Below, piece by piece: positions 9,657-18,117 of a stretch of DNA of 64,000 nt. The notes under the pieces were generated by a model. That model was not told the DNA's origin, did not search any database, and was given only the letters and a program-made list of their open reading frames with translations. A program made the translations under genes and the position numbers. Each line of letters starts with the position of its first letter. The first letter of the stretch is position 1. The stretch is from an uncultured Roseovarius sp. (GTDB taxonomy: Bacteria > Pseudomonadota > Alphaproteobacteria > Rhodobacterales > Rhodobacteraceae): positions 1,102,048-1,166,047 of the forward strand of contig NZ_CANLER010000001.1 in assembly GCF_947489715.1 (NCBI RefSeq). Reading direction: 5' to 3'.

Positions 9657-11328
9657 CCTCCCCGACGAAATCGCCCGCATCAACGCGCTGACCACCAACG
9701 CCCGCAACACCTGGCTGGTCCTGCTTGGCGTCCTGGTCTTCGTCGGTATCACCATGATGGGTGTCGAACACATCGACTTCTACGGCGTCGACCGCGCCAC
9801 CAAGCTGCCGCTTGTAAGTGTAGATGTCCCCACAAGGCTATTCTTTGTGGCCGCCCCGATCCTGACAGCCGCGATCTACGGCTATTTTCATCTCTACCTG
9901 ATCCGTCTCTGGGACGTGCTTGGAGCTGCCGATGCACGTCACAACGGACACCCGCTTGGGGAGGTCATCACCCCGTGGCTCGTTTCAGACGCCGCTCTGC
10001 ATTATCGCGCCCGGAAGCGACGAGACTTCTGCGTCACCGCACGCGCGATGGAAACTCCTGCCATGCTGCTCAATATCGTGCTCGCATGGCTGTTCGGCCT
10101 GCTGATCTTGCTGTTCATGTGGTGGCAATCCATGCCTGCTCGAAACCTGCTCATCACCGGCATCGCCGCGCTTAGCCTGCTGGCCTCACTTGGCGTAGGC
10201 ACCGCCAGTTACATCATGCTCACACGTCGCATGCTGCGAAAACCCGTGGATCCGCCTGACCTGAACCGCTCGGTCCCCTTTCTGGCGCTGGTGATCACAG
10301 CCGCCTGCCTGATCCTGCCGCTCACCGTGCTGCGTATCACCGGCATCTACGAAAAAAGTCCCTTCGCGTTCTTAAGAATCGCAACACTCTCCATGGTCGA
10401 CGAAGCCATCGTAGAACGTCCGAAAGACTGGCAACCGTTTGAGTTCGCCCGCAAACAATACCGCGCCGAATGGTGCGATCGGCAAAACATAAATAAATGT
10501 AGCGATCTTGGTGAAAGGCAGAGCGACTTTGCACGCGAATGGCAAAGCCGCCACGATACTGTTCTCGAAAGCATGCGCCGCCCGGATTGGCACAAATTCG
10601 GTCGAAGTAAACCCAATTTTCGAGAAGCTGATTTAAGAGGAGCCTTCCTCTCAGGCGCAAACTTCTTTGGTGCGAATATGGAAAGTGTTCAGTTTCGTAA
10701 GGCACAGATGGAAGGCGCCGATTTCCGTAATGCGAATTTGAGTAGGGCCAACTTTCGTAAGGCCAAATTGCAGCGTGCAAATTTCCGTGCGGCGACGATG
10801 GATAGAATTGACCTTCGCCATGCGCAGTTGGATGGGGCGAATTTGAGCTACGCAATACTCAAAGGGGCAAAACTTGAGTACGCGAGAATGGAGGACGCAG
10901 TCCTCAACTTTTCCCTTATAACTGGGCAAGACGATGACAAGAGCGATTTTAAAAAAGTTGAAATAAACGCTGTCACAAACAGTGGAGGCGCGTTGAGAAA
11001 TATTGACCTCTCACGTGCGATCTTCGGCGCTCAGACTGATTTCAGGAATACATTTTTGGATGGCACTGTGAAGCATACCGAAAGGTTCAGAAATCAGATG
11101 CAAAACCCGTGTCAATGGATCGAAGATGATTTGAGTGATGTGGAATTCTACGCCTACTGGCATTGGTGGATAGAAATGAACCCCGGAAAAAACTCTCACA
11201 ACAATTGGGCAACGATAGCCCCACTAGAATGGCGCAACGTGCCCCTGCCCACCGAAGAACAACTCGCCAAGTACAACCTTACAGATTGCGAATGGAAAAC
11301 TGGGCCAATGCCCGGGGCCACTGACTGA
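9649..11328 (+). CDS. membrane protein with pentapeptide repeats, copy B
   Basis: A 559-residue paralogue of the preceding gene, overlapping it by 8 bases. The first 230 residues align closely with copy A, with the same five membrane segments and near-identical text such as NARNTW, HIDFYGV and [12 protein letters not shown]. The linker and repeat region (about residues 310-430) differ: copy B carries more and more regular pentapeptides (ANFRxAxLxxA type). That stretch (about 10,570-11,200) is visibly AT-richer than the rest of the gene and of the window. The C-terminal PCQW module is shared again. The pair looks like a tandem duplication in which the exposed domain then diverged or was replaced. 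Function unknown. Confidence 0.8.
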   Translation: MSDLPDEIARINALTTNARNTWLVLLGVLVFVGITMMGVEHIDFYGVDRATKLPLVSVDVPTRLFFVAAPILTAAIYGYFHLYLIRLWDVLGAADARHNGHPLGEVITPWLVSDAALHYRARKRRDFCVTARAMETPAMLLNIVLAWLFGLLILLFMWWQSMPARNLLITGIAALSLLASLGVGTASYIMLTRRMLRKPVDPPDLNRSVPFLALVITAACLILPLTVLRITGIYEKSPFAFLRIATLSMVDEAIVERPKDWQPFEFARKQYRAEWCDRQNINKCSDLGERQSDFAREWQSRHDTVLESMRRPDWHKFGRSKPNFREADLRGAFLSGANFFGANMESVQFRKAQMEGADFRNANLSRANFRKAKLQRANFRAATMDRIDLRHAQLDGANLSYAILKGAKLEYARMEDAVLNFSLITGQDDDKSDFKKVEINAVTNSGGALRNIDLSRAIFGAQTDFRNTFLDGTVKHTERFRNQMQNPCQWIEDDLSDVEFYAYWHWWIEMNPGKNSHNNWATIAPLEWRNVPLPTEEQLAKYNLTDCEWKTGPMPGATD

Positions 11329-11405
11329 CAGCCCTTGCACCTTCCACCGCCACCCGCGATGATGGCCAAAAAGCGGATCAACACGCATTCCGGAGAGGAC
11401 ATTCA

Positions 11406-12815
11406 ATGAACGACGACACCCCCCAGCCTACGCTGCAATTCGGCTGGGAGGAGTGGATTGGCCTGCCTGACCTCGGCGTACCAGCCTTGAGGGCCAAGGT
11501 GGATACCGGGGCGCGGACCTCGGCGTTGCACGCCTTCGACATCGAAACCTTCGGCTCGAACGCCAAGCCCAAGGTGCGCTTTACCGTACACCCGATCCCC
11601 GGGCGCGATGATCTGGTCATCCCCTGTTCGGCCGAAATCGTCGACCGGCGCGAGGTGACCTCTTCGAATGGCGACAAGGAGTTGCGCTATGTCATCTCCT
11701 CGACCCTTTCCGTCAATGGCCAGAGCTGGCCGATCGAGATTACCCTGACCAACCGCGCCAACATGACCTCGCGCATGCTGCTGGGCCGCCGCGCGCTCAA
11801 GGATCATATCACCATCGTCGCCACCGATCGTTTCCTGCAGCCCGAGCTTAGCTATGACGTCTACCACACCGCCAAGATGCGTCAGGCTGCGCCAAAACGG
11901 GCTCTGCGCATCGCCGTGCTCAGCCGCGAGGATAACTACTCCACCCGCCGTCTTGTCGAAGAGGGTGAAAAACGCGGCCATACGGTTGAGGTGATCAACA
12001 CCACCCGGTGCTACATGGCGATCAACGCGCTGGCCCCCGAAGTGCATTATGACGGCAAGCGCCTGCCCCGGTTCGATGCCGTGATCCCGCGCATCGGTGC
12101 CTCGATCACCCCCTACGGCGCCGCGATCATCCGACAGTTCGAAACCATCGGCACCTATTGCGTCAATGGCAGCGCCGGGATCACGGCCAGCCGCGACAAA
12201 CTTTATGCCCATCAGTTGATGGCCCGCGCCAAGATCGGTATGCCCAACACCGCCTTTGCCGCCTCGCCCCGCGACACCGGCAATATCATTGGGCTGGTGG
12301 GCACCGCGCCGCTAATCGTCAAGCTGCTGGAATCGACCCAGGGCAAGGGTGTGGTGCTTGCCGAAACCAGGAAAGCCGCCGAGTCTGTGATCGACGCCTT
12401 CCGCGGGCTCAAGGCCAATTTCCTAGTGCAGGATTTCGTCAAGGAAGCCGCCGGAGAGGACATTCGCTGCCTGGTGATTGGCGGCAAGGTCGTGGCGTCG
12501 ATGAAGCGTACCGGGGCCGAGGGCGATTTCCGCTCCAACCTGCATCGCGGCGGGTCGGCCAAATCGGTGCGCATCTCAAAAACCGAACGAGACACGGCTA
12601 TCCGCGCCGCCCGTGTCTTTGACCTGAACAAGGCGGGCGTCGACCTGCTGCGATCAGAGGCCGGGCCGAAAGTGCTTGAAGTCAATTCGTCACCGGGATT
12701 CGAGGGGATTGAGAATTCCACCGGCAAAAACATCGTCGGCGCGCTATACGAGATGATCGAAGCCCGTGTCCGGCCAACCCCGATCCGACGCCGGAAATCC
12801 ACCGCAAAATCCTGA
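11406..12815 (+). CDS. retropepsin-like (DUF785) domain fused to RimK-type ATP-grasp ligase
   Basis: A 469-residue two-domain protein. Residues about 8-150 match the putative ATP-dependent zinc protease/RloA2-type retropepsin-like family, with the aspartic-protease-like motif VDTGARTSA near residue 32 and a second conserved LLGRRALKD segment near 125. Residues about 165-455 are a RimK-type ATP-grasp ligase: the [11 protein letters not shown] loop, [17 protein letters not shown] and the metal-binding [12 protein letters not shown] are all present. RimK proteins add glutamate or other residues to a carboxylate, and the DUF785 partner is usually encoded next to them. Here both are one chain. The last 20 residues are basic. 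The target is not evident. Confidence 0.88.
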   Translation: MNDDTPQPTLQFGWEEWIGLPDLGVPALRAKVDTGARTSALHAFDIETFGSNAKPKVRFTVHPIPGRDDLVIPCSAEIVDRREVTSSNGDKELRYVISSTLSVNGQSWPIEITLTNRANMTSRMLLGRRALKDHITIVATDRFLQPELSYDVYHTAKMRQAAPKRALRIAVLSREDNYSTRRLVEEGEKRGHTVEVINTTRCYMAINALAPEVHYDGKRLPRFDAVIPRIGASITPYGAAIIRQFETIGTYCVNGSAGITASRDKLYAHQLMARAKIGMPNTAFAASPRDTGNIIGLVGTAPLIVKLLESTQGKGVVLAETRKAAESVIDAFRGLKANFLVQDFVKEAAGEDIRCLVIGGKVVASMKRTGAEGDFRSNLHRGGSAKSVRISKTERDTAIRAARVFDLNKAGVDLLRSEAGPKVLEVNSSPGFEGIENSTGKNIVGALYEMIEARVRPTPIRRRKSTAKS

Positions 12816-12935
12816 TCCAAAAAGCATAAATCAGCAGCGCTTTACGGCGGCAGACAGCATATCATCTGGAAACCCCGACCGATTTGCCGATCCCCACATC
12901 GGAATCGGCGCGACAGGATGTGCTCGAAACCTGCA

Positions 12936-12950
12936 TTAGGAATACCCTAA
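12936..12950. promoter_or_regulatory. LysR-type operator dyad, site 1
   Basis: TTAG-N7-CTAA, an inverted repeat that contains the classic T-N11-A LysR box. It lies about 170 bases upstream of the flavin monooxygenase ATG. The same dyad with the same spacing recurs at 18018 and 20240 within this gene island, and the first and second sites share the flanking text CCTAACC-AAGCT. Confidence 0.6.
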
Positions 12951-13120
12951 CCAAAGCTAAGAAAGACCATTCTTTCGCCGAAGCTACTCTTCGTTGTTTC
13001 TTCAAGCAGAGGATCGGACGCCGTTCGCCAAGTGTTGGCATACGTCAGATCAATCCGCATCCGGCGACGCACAGGCTGCGCCCGATTTCAATTGCAGACG
13101 ACCATAAAGAGAGGCACGAA

Positions 13121-14395
13121 ATGGCGACCGAAACAATAGACACGCTTGTTGTTGGCGGCGGTCAGGCTGGCATCGCGATGAGTGAACATCTCGGCAATGC
13201 CGGTATTCCGCATCTTGTTCTGGAAAAAAGCCGCATCGCCGAACGCTGGCGCAGCGGGCGATGGGACGCATTGGTTGCCAACGGCCCGGCCTGGCATGAT
13301 CGGTTTCCCGGCCTGGAATTCCGCAATATCGACCCCGAGGCCTTTGCCCCCAAGGAGATGGTCGCGGATTACCTGGTGGAATACGCAGAAAAGATCAAAG
13401 CCCCCATTCGCTGCGGGGTCGAGGTCAAATGCGCCGAACGGATCGACGGGCGCGCGGGCTTCCGGGTGGAGACATCAGAGGGTGTGATCGAGGCCCGAAA
13501 CATCGTCTCTGCCACTGGCGCGTTTCAGAAGCCCATCATTCCGCCGGTCGTGCCACAGGATGCGCCCTTCACCCAGATCCATTCCTTTGACTACCGCAAC
13601 CCCGATCAGTTGCCCGAAGGCGCAGTGATGGTCGTGGGCGCCGGATCCTCTGGCGCGCAAATCGCCGAAGAGCTGATGAATGCGGGCCGCAAGGTGTATC
13701 TATCGGTCGGACCTCATGACCGCCCTCCCCGCGCCTATCGCGGGCGCGATTTCTGTTGGTGGCTGGGCGTGTTGGGCAAATGGGATATCGAGGCGATGGA
13801 GCCGGGCACTGAACATGTCACGATCGCAGTCAGCGGCGCACATGGCGGCAACACCGTCGATTTCCGCATCCTCGCAGCGCACGGTATGACGCTGGTCGGG
13901 CGAACGCAGGGTTATGTCGACGGCGTGCTGTCCTTTGCGCCTGATCTTGCAGCGAATGTCGCGGCCGGGGATGAATACTACCTGTCCATGCTGGACGAAT
14001 GTGACGCCTATGTCGCCCGCAACGGCATCGACCTTCCGGCAGAACCAGAGGCCCGAGAGATCGCCCCGGACCCGGATTGCCTGACCAACCCCTTGAGTAG
14101 CCTGAACCTGCAAGAAGCCGGTGTGACCACGATTCTCTGGGCCACGGGATTTGCGCGCGATTACAGCTGGTTGAAGGTCGATGCCTGCGATCAAGACGGT
14201 GTACCGCTCCATCAGCGTGGCGTCTCGGTCGAGCCGGGGATCTATTTTCTGGGGCTGCCGTGGCAATCGCGCCGGGGCTCGTCTTTCATTTGGGGTGTCT
14301 GGCACGATGCCAAGCATCTGGCCGACCACATTACCACCCAACGCAAATACCTCGAATATCATGCCGCCGCCCAGCGGCAAGCCGAAGACGCATAG
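13121..14395 (+). CDS. flavin-containing monooxygenase
   Basis: A 424-residue FAD- and NAD(P)H-dependent monooxygenase-like protein. The FAD-binding Rossmann motif GGGQAG lies at residues 13-18, and a second dinucleotide motif GAGSSGAQIAEEL near residue 174 probably binds NADPH. ATGF near residue 345 matches the conserved C-terminal FMO motif. The start at 13121 follows GAGAGG; the open frame upstream of it has no domain. It leads a tight run with RidA, DUF1028 and aldehyde dehydrogenase genes (gaps of 6-16 bases), so it likely oxidises an amine or N-methyl substrate whose imine or aldehyde products the neighbours handle. That role is inference from context. Confidence 0.88.
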   Translation: MATETIDTLVVGGGQAGIAMSEHLGNAGIPHLVLEKSRIAERWRSGRWDALVANGPAWHDRFPGLEFRNIDPEAFAPKEMVADYLVEYAEKIKAPIRCGVEVKCAERIDGRAGFRVETSEGVIEARNIVSATGAFQKPIIPPVVPQDAPFTQIHSFDYRNPDQLPEGAVMVVGAGSSGAQIAEELMNAGRKVYLSVGPHDRPPRAYRGRDFCWWLGVLGKWDIEAMEPGTEHVTIAVSGAHGGNTVDFRILAAHGMTLVGRTQGYVDGVLSFAPDLAANVAAGDEYYLSMLDECDAYVARNGIDLPAEPEAREIAPDPDCLTNPLSSLNLQEAGVTTILWATGFARDYSWLKVDACDQDGVPLHQRGVSVEPGIYFLGLPWQSRRGSSFIWGVWHDAKHLADHITTQRKYLEYHAAAQRQAEDA

Positions 14396-14408
14396 AACGG
14401 AGCGCCCG

Positions 14409-14825
14409 ATGACCCATACCCGCATTCGCAAATTCAACACCAGCGATACCTACCCCGAGCAAAATCTGGACAATGATCTGTGCCAGGCGGTGGTGACACA
14501 GGGTGGCAAGACCGTCTATCTGCGCGGCCAATGCCCACAGAACCTGGACGATGCCGTCAATATTGACAGCCACGATCCGGTCGAACAGACCCATAAGGTG
14601 ATGCAGAACATCCGGCAATTGATCCAGGAGGCCGGGGGCGAGATGCAGCATCTGGTCAAGGTCGTTGTCTACATCACCGATGTGCGCCACCGCGAGGCGG
14701 TGTACCGGACGATGGGGGAATACATCAAAGGCGTGCACCCGGTTTCGACCGGTCTGGTGGTGCAGGCGCTGGCACGTCCCGACTGGTTGGTTGAAATCGA
14801 CGGCACCGCCGTCATTCCGGGGTAG
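14409..14825 (+). CDS. RidA/YjgF/YER057c-family enamine/imine deaminase-like protein
   Basis: A 138-residue member of the RidA superfamily, which forms homotrimers and hydrolyses reactive enamine/imine intermediates. The family outline is clear: central VYLRGQ strand, long helix with the Q-T-x-x-x-M-Q-N-I segment, VKVVVYITDVRHREAVY, and the C-terminal STGLVVQALARPDWLVEIDGTAV. The arginine that binds the substrate carboxylate in true RidA (R105) appears to be replaced in the ALARP segment by a shifted Arg, so it may belong to a Rid subgroup (Rid1-7) other than RidA itself. Placement between an amine monooxygenase and an aldehyde dehydrogenase fits clearing of imines. Confidence 0.85.
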   Translation: MTHTRIRKFNTSDTYPEQNLDNDLCQAVVTQGGKTVYLRGQCPQNLDDAVNIDSHDPVEQTHKVMQNIRQLIQEAGGEMQHLVKVVVYITDVRHREAVYRTMGEYIKGVHPVSTGLVVQALARPDWLVEIDGTAVIPG

Positions 14826-14831
14826 TCCGCG

Positions 14832-15506
14832 ATGACATTCTCGCTTGTTGCGCGGTGCAAGGACACCGGGATGTTCGGCCTGGCGATCTCGTCTTCCTCG
14901 CCTGCCGTCGCGGCGCGCTGTTCCTACGCACGGGCGGGCGTGGGGGCAGTGGCGTCGCAGAATATCACCGACCCCACACTCGGACCGCTCGCACTGGATT
15001 TGATGGAAAATGGCATGAACGCTGTTGAGGCGGTTGCCGAAGTCACCAGGCGCGGCAAGTTCATCGAATACCGGCAGGTGCTGGTTGTCGACAAGACCGG
15101 GCAGACCGCAATCCATTCCGGTCCCAACTCGCTGGGCATCTGGACACAGGCGCAAGGGCCTGATGTGGCCTCGGGGGGCAACCTGCTGGCCAACGACGGG
15201 GTGCCGCAGGCCATTGTCGATGGTTACCTCTCGGCAAGCGGGCATATCGGGGATCGGCTGATTGCTGCAATGCGCGCGGGTCTTGCCGCCGGTGGCGAGG
15301 CCGGACCGGTGCATTCCGCCGGAATGAAGATCGTCGATACGGTCAGCTGGCCCGTGGCCGATCTGCGCTGCGACTGGTCCGATGAGTGCCCGATTGAAAA
15401 CATCGCAACCGCCTGGGACGTCTACAAACCGCAGCTTGAGGCCTATGTCCAGCGCGCGCTCGACCCGCGTGAAGCGCCATCTTACGGCGTACCGGGCGAC
15501 CAGTGA
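14832..15506 (+). CDS. DUF1028 family protein (Ntn-hydrolase-like)
   Basis: A 224-residue DUF1028 protein. The family starts with MTFSLVARxxxTGxxGxAISSSSPAVAAR, as here, and has an Ntn-hydrolase fold but no established reaction. The conserved ASQNxTDPxLGxxALDLM segment (about residues 40-60) and a GGNLLA segment near residue 115 are present. DUF1028 genes are often found next to RidA homologues and peptide or amine catabolic genes, as here: it lies 6 bases after the RidA-like gene and 16 bases before the aldehyde dehydrogenase. The biochemical role is not known. Confidence 0.85.
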   Translation: MTFSLVARCKDTGMFGLAISSSSPAVAARCSYARAGVGAVASQNITDPTLGPLALDLMENGMNAVEAVAEVTRRGKFIEYRQVLVVDKTGQTAIHSGPNSLGIWTQAQGPDVASGGNLLANDGVPQAIVDGYLSASGHIGDRLIAAMRAGLAAGGEAGPVHSAGMKIVDTVSWPVADLRCDWSDECPIENIATAWDVYKPQLEAYVQRALDPREAPSYGVPGDQ

Positions 15507-15522
15507 AATCAGGGAGATAATG

Positions 15523-17019
15523 ATGCTGGACTATACCCATGAAGATTGGAAAACGCGCGCTGCCGCGCTGAAATTCCGCCATCAGGCCTTTATTGACGGC
15601 CGGTTTGTCGACGCGGCCTCAGGCGAAACATTCGACTGCATCAACCCGGCAACCAGTGCCGTGCTGGCTCAGGTGGCATCGTGCGATGCCGAAGATGTGG
15701 ACCGTGCCGTCACCGCAGCCCGAGAAGCGTTCGAAGCTGGTAGTTGGTCGCGCGCTGCCCCCGCCGATCGCAAGGCTGTACTTCTGAAACTTGCCGATCT
15801 GATCCGCGAAAACCTTGAAGAGATGGCCCTGCTCGACAGTCTCGATATGGGCAAGCTGGTCACCGATGCGGTCACGGTGGACGCGCCCGGCTCCGCCCAA
15901 TTTTTCCAATGGTACGCCGAAGCCATCGACAAGATCTATGATGAGGTCGCTCCCACGGGCCCCGGTGATCTGGCGCTGGTCAGGCGGGTGCCCTTGGGCG
16001 TAGTCGGCGCGGTCACGCCATGGAATTTCCCGCTGGACATGGCCACCTGGAAATCGGCAGCAGCACTTGCGGCGGGCAATTCTGTGGTGCTGAAACAGGC
16101 CGAACAATCGCCGCTGTCAGCCTTGCGGCTGGCGGAGCTGGCCGCCGAAGCCGGCCTGCCCGATGGCGTGTTCAACGTGGTGCCGGGCTTTGGCACAACA
16201 GCGGGCAAGGCCTTGGGGCTACACATGGATGTGGACACACTGGCCTTTACCGGCTCAACCGCGGTGGGCAAGATTTTCATGCAATATTCGGGGCAATCGA
16301 ACCTGAAATCCGTCTGGCCCGAAACCGGTGGTAAAAGCCCCAACCTGATCTTTGCCGATTGCGAAAATCTGGATGCGGCGGCGGATATGGCGGCCTTTGG
16401 CATCTTCTTCAATCAGGGCGAGGTCTGTTCCGCCAATTCCCGGCTGTATGTCGAACGCGCCATCAAGGACGAATTCGTCGAGCGGATGATCACGCGGGCC
16501 AAGGGCATGCAACCCGGTGATCCGCTTGATCCGGACTCGAAAATGGGGGCCATCGTGGATGAGGCTCAGACAGCAGGCATCATGTGCCATGTGGAGGCTG
16601 GCAGGAAATCGGCCAATCTGGTGGCTGGTGGTGACCGGGTGACCGTGGATGGTAAGGGCTGTTTCGTGCAACCGACGGTCTTTGATGACGTCAGCCATGA
16701 CAACCCGCTGGCCCGCGATGAGATTTTCGGCCCCGTCCTGTCGATCATCCCCTTTGACACAGAAGAGGATGCCGTGCGGATGGCCAATGACAGCATCTAT
16801 GGCCTAGCCGCGTCGGTCTGGACCGATAACCTCAACCGGGCGCACCGGGTATCGGACGCGCTGCATGCCGGGACCGTATCGGTCAACACCGTCGACGCCT
16901 TGTCGGCCCAGACGCCCTTTGGCGGGATGAAGCAATCGGGTTTCGGGCGCGATTTGTCGCTGCACAGCCTTGACAAATATACCGCCCTCAAAACCACCTG
17001 GATCAAGTATCAGGCTTGA
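15523..17019 (+). CDS. aldehyde dehydrogenase, PuuC-like
   Basis: A 498-residue NAD(P)-dependent aldehyde dehydrogenase. Of two adjacent ATGs, 15523 has the better spacing to AGGGAG (15511-15516). Key features are the cofactor-site asparagine in TPWNFP (about residue 168), the glycine-rich FTGSTAVG, catalytic Glu in PETGGKSPN (about residue 266) and the nucleophile Cys in NQGEVCSANSR (about residue 300). The overall pattern resembles gamma-glutamyl-gamma-aminobutyraldehyde dehydrogenases (PuuC) and related amino-aldehyde dehydrogenases. With a polyamine-type importer and amine-oxidising flavoproteins nearby, oxidation of an amino-aldehyde to an amino acid is the natural expectation, but the substrate is not proved. 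Confidence 0.9.
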   Translation: MLDYTHEDWKTRAAALKFRHQAFIDGRFVDAASGETFDCINPATSAVLAQVASCDAEDVDRAVTAAREAFEAGSWSRAAPADRKAVLLKLADLIRENLEEMALLDSLDMGKLVTDAVTVDAPGSAQFFQWYAEAIDKIYDEVAPTGPGDLALVRRVPLGVVGAVTPWNFPLDMATWKSAAALAAGNSVVLKQAEQSPLSALRLAELAAEAGLPDGVFNVVPGFGTTAGKALGLHMDVDTLAFTGSTAVGKIFMQYSGQSNLKSVWPETGGKSPNLIFADCENLDAAADMAAFGIFFNQGEVCSANSRLYVERAIKDEFVERMITRAKGMQPGDPLDPDSKMGAIVDEAQTAGIMCHVEAGRKSANLVAGGDRVTVDGKGCFVQPTVFDDVSHDNPLARDEIFGPVLSIIPFDTEEDAVRMANDSIYGLAASVWTDNLNRAHRVSDALHAGTVSVNTVDALSAQTPFGGMKQSGFGRDLSLHSLDKYTALKTTWIKYQA

Positions 17020-17051
17020 TATCCAAACGTTAGCAAAGGCATAGTCAGGTC

Positions 17052-17999
17052 ATGCCTTTGCGTTTCACACTTCGACAGCTGGAATATTTTGTTGCCGTGG
17101 GAGAGGCAGGATCAATCGCGCTGGCCTCAGAAATGGTGAATGTCTCCTCACCGTCGATTTCCGCCGCGATATCGCAACTCGAACAGGAATTCGGCCTTCA
17201 ACTCTTTGTCCGCAAACATGCCCACGGCCTGTCACTGACCCAGGCCGGGCGGCAATTCATGGTTCAGGCCAAGATCGTTCTGCAAGAAAGCGAGGCGCTC
17301 AACCGGCTGGCCGATAATATCTCGGGCTTCGTTCAGGGGCCGCTGGCCGTGGGCTGTCTGCTGACCTTTGCCCAGATGGTCGTGCCCGGGCTCAGGCGCG
17401 CGTTTGAAACCCGCTACCCCGATGTCAGCGTCACCCAGGTGGAACGCGACCAATCCACCCTGATCGAGATGCTGCGCCGCGCCGACATCGACGTCGCCCT
17501 GACCTATGATCTTGATATCCCGACCGATCTGACATTCCTGCCGCTGGCCGAACTGCCGCCCTATGCGCTCTTTTCCGAAAACCACCCGCTCGCGCAGCGC
17601 GCAACTGTTTCGATATCCGACCTTCAGGAACATCCGATGGTGCTGCTCGACCTGCCGCTGAGTGCCGAGTATTTCCAATCGCTCTTTGCGCAGCTCGGAA
17701 CCAAACCCATCATCGCCGAGCGGTCGCGCGATCTTGCTGTTCTGCGCAGCCTTGTTGCGAATGATTTCGGCTATTCCCTGCTTAACATCCGGCTCAATTC
17801 CGACATGGCCCCGGATGGCCGCAAGCTGAAATACGTCCCGCTCTCAGACAAATTGCGCCCCTTGCGCATGGGGTTGGTGACCTCGCAGGGCGCGCAAAAT
17901 GTACTGACAGTGCAGGCCTTTATCGAACTCTGCCGTGAAACCATCTCGGGCGAGACCGTGTCCGGCATCAAGTTAAGGGCCTCCGTAGGATCCTGCTAA
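17052..17999 (+). CDS. LysR-family transcriptional regulator of the amine island
   Basis: A 315-residue LysR regulator with the N-terminal winged helix-turn-helix (residues about 3-62, including SSPSISAAISQLEQEFGLQLF) and a C-terminal periplasmic-binding-like effector domain (about 90-300). It lies 32 bases after the aldehyde dehydrogenase and just upstream of the trimethylamine-dehydrogenase-like gene, all on the same strand, so it probably belongs to the transcript it controls. Three identical dyads (TTAG-N7-CTAA) upstream of genes in the island are its likely binding sites. A degenerate version, TTAG-N7-ATAG at 17030-17044, lies immediately before its own ATG. The effector is unknown, presumably the transported amine or its breakdown product. 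Confidence 0.88.
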   Translation: MPLRFTLRQLEYFVAVGEAGSIALASEMVNVSSPSISAAISQLEQEFGLQLFVRKHAHGLSLTQAGRQFMVQAKIVLQESEALNRLADNISGFVQGPLAVGCLLTFAQMVVPGLRRAFETRYPDVSVTQVERDQSTLIEMLRRADIDVALTYDLDIPTDLTFLPLAELPPYALFSENHPLAQRATVSISDLQEHPMVLLDLPLSAEYFQSLFAQLGTKPIIAERSRDLAVLRSLVANDFGYSLLNIRLNSDMAPDGRKLKYVPLSDKLRPLRMGLVTSQGAQNVLTVQAFIELCRETISGETVSGIKLRASVGSC

Positions 18000-18017
18000 T
18001 GCCGACCCGAGCATTGC

Positions 18018-18032
18018 TTAGACCCACCCTAA
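18018..18032. promoter_or_regulatory. LysR-type operator dyad, site 2
   Basis: TTAG-N7-CTAA (T-N11-A inside), located 86 bases upstream of the TTG start of the trimethylamine-dehydrogenase-like gene and directly after the LysR stop codon. Position relative to the start is similar to site 3. Confidence 0.65.
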
Positions 18033-18117
18033 CCCAAGCTTCCGCAGTGCCGACTTTATTGACCGGTTCAAATCTGGAACCCTAGTGTCAAAACAAAACT
18101 CGGGAAGGGAGCTGAAC

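Noticed and set aside
8019..11328. fluoroquinolone-resistance (Qnr-like) pentapeptide proteins
   Set aside because: Qnr proteins are soluble and made almost wholly of repeats; these have five membrane segments and a short repeat part.
17030..17044. fourth LysR dyad upstream of the LysR gene
   Set aside because: TTAG-N7-ATAG has only one good half-site, so I left it out of the operator list and mention it only as a degenerate version.
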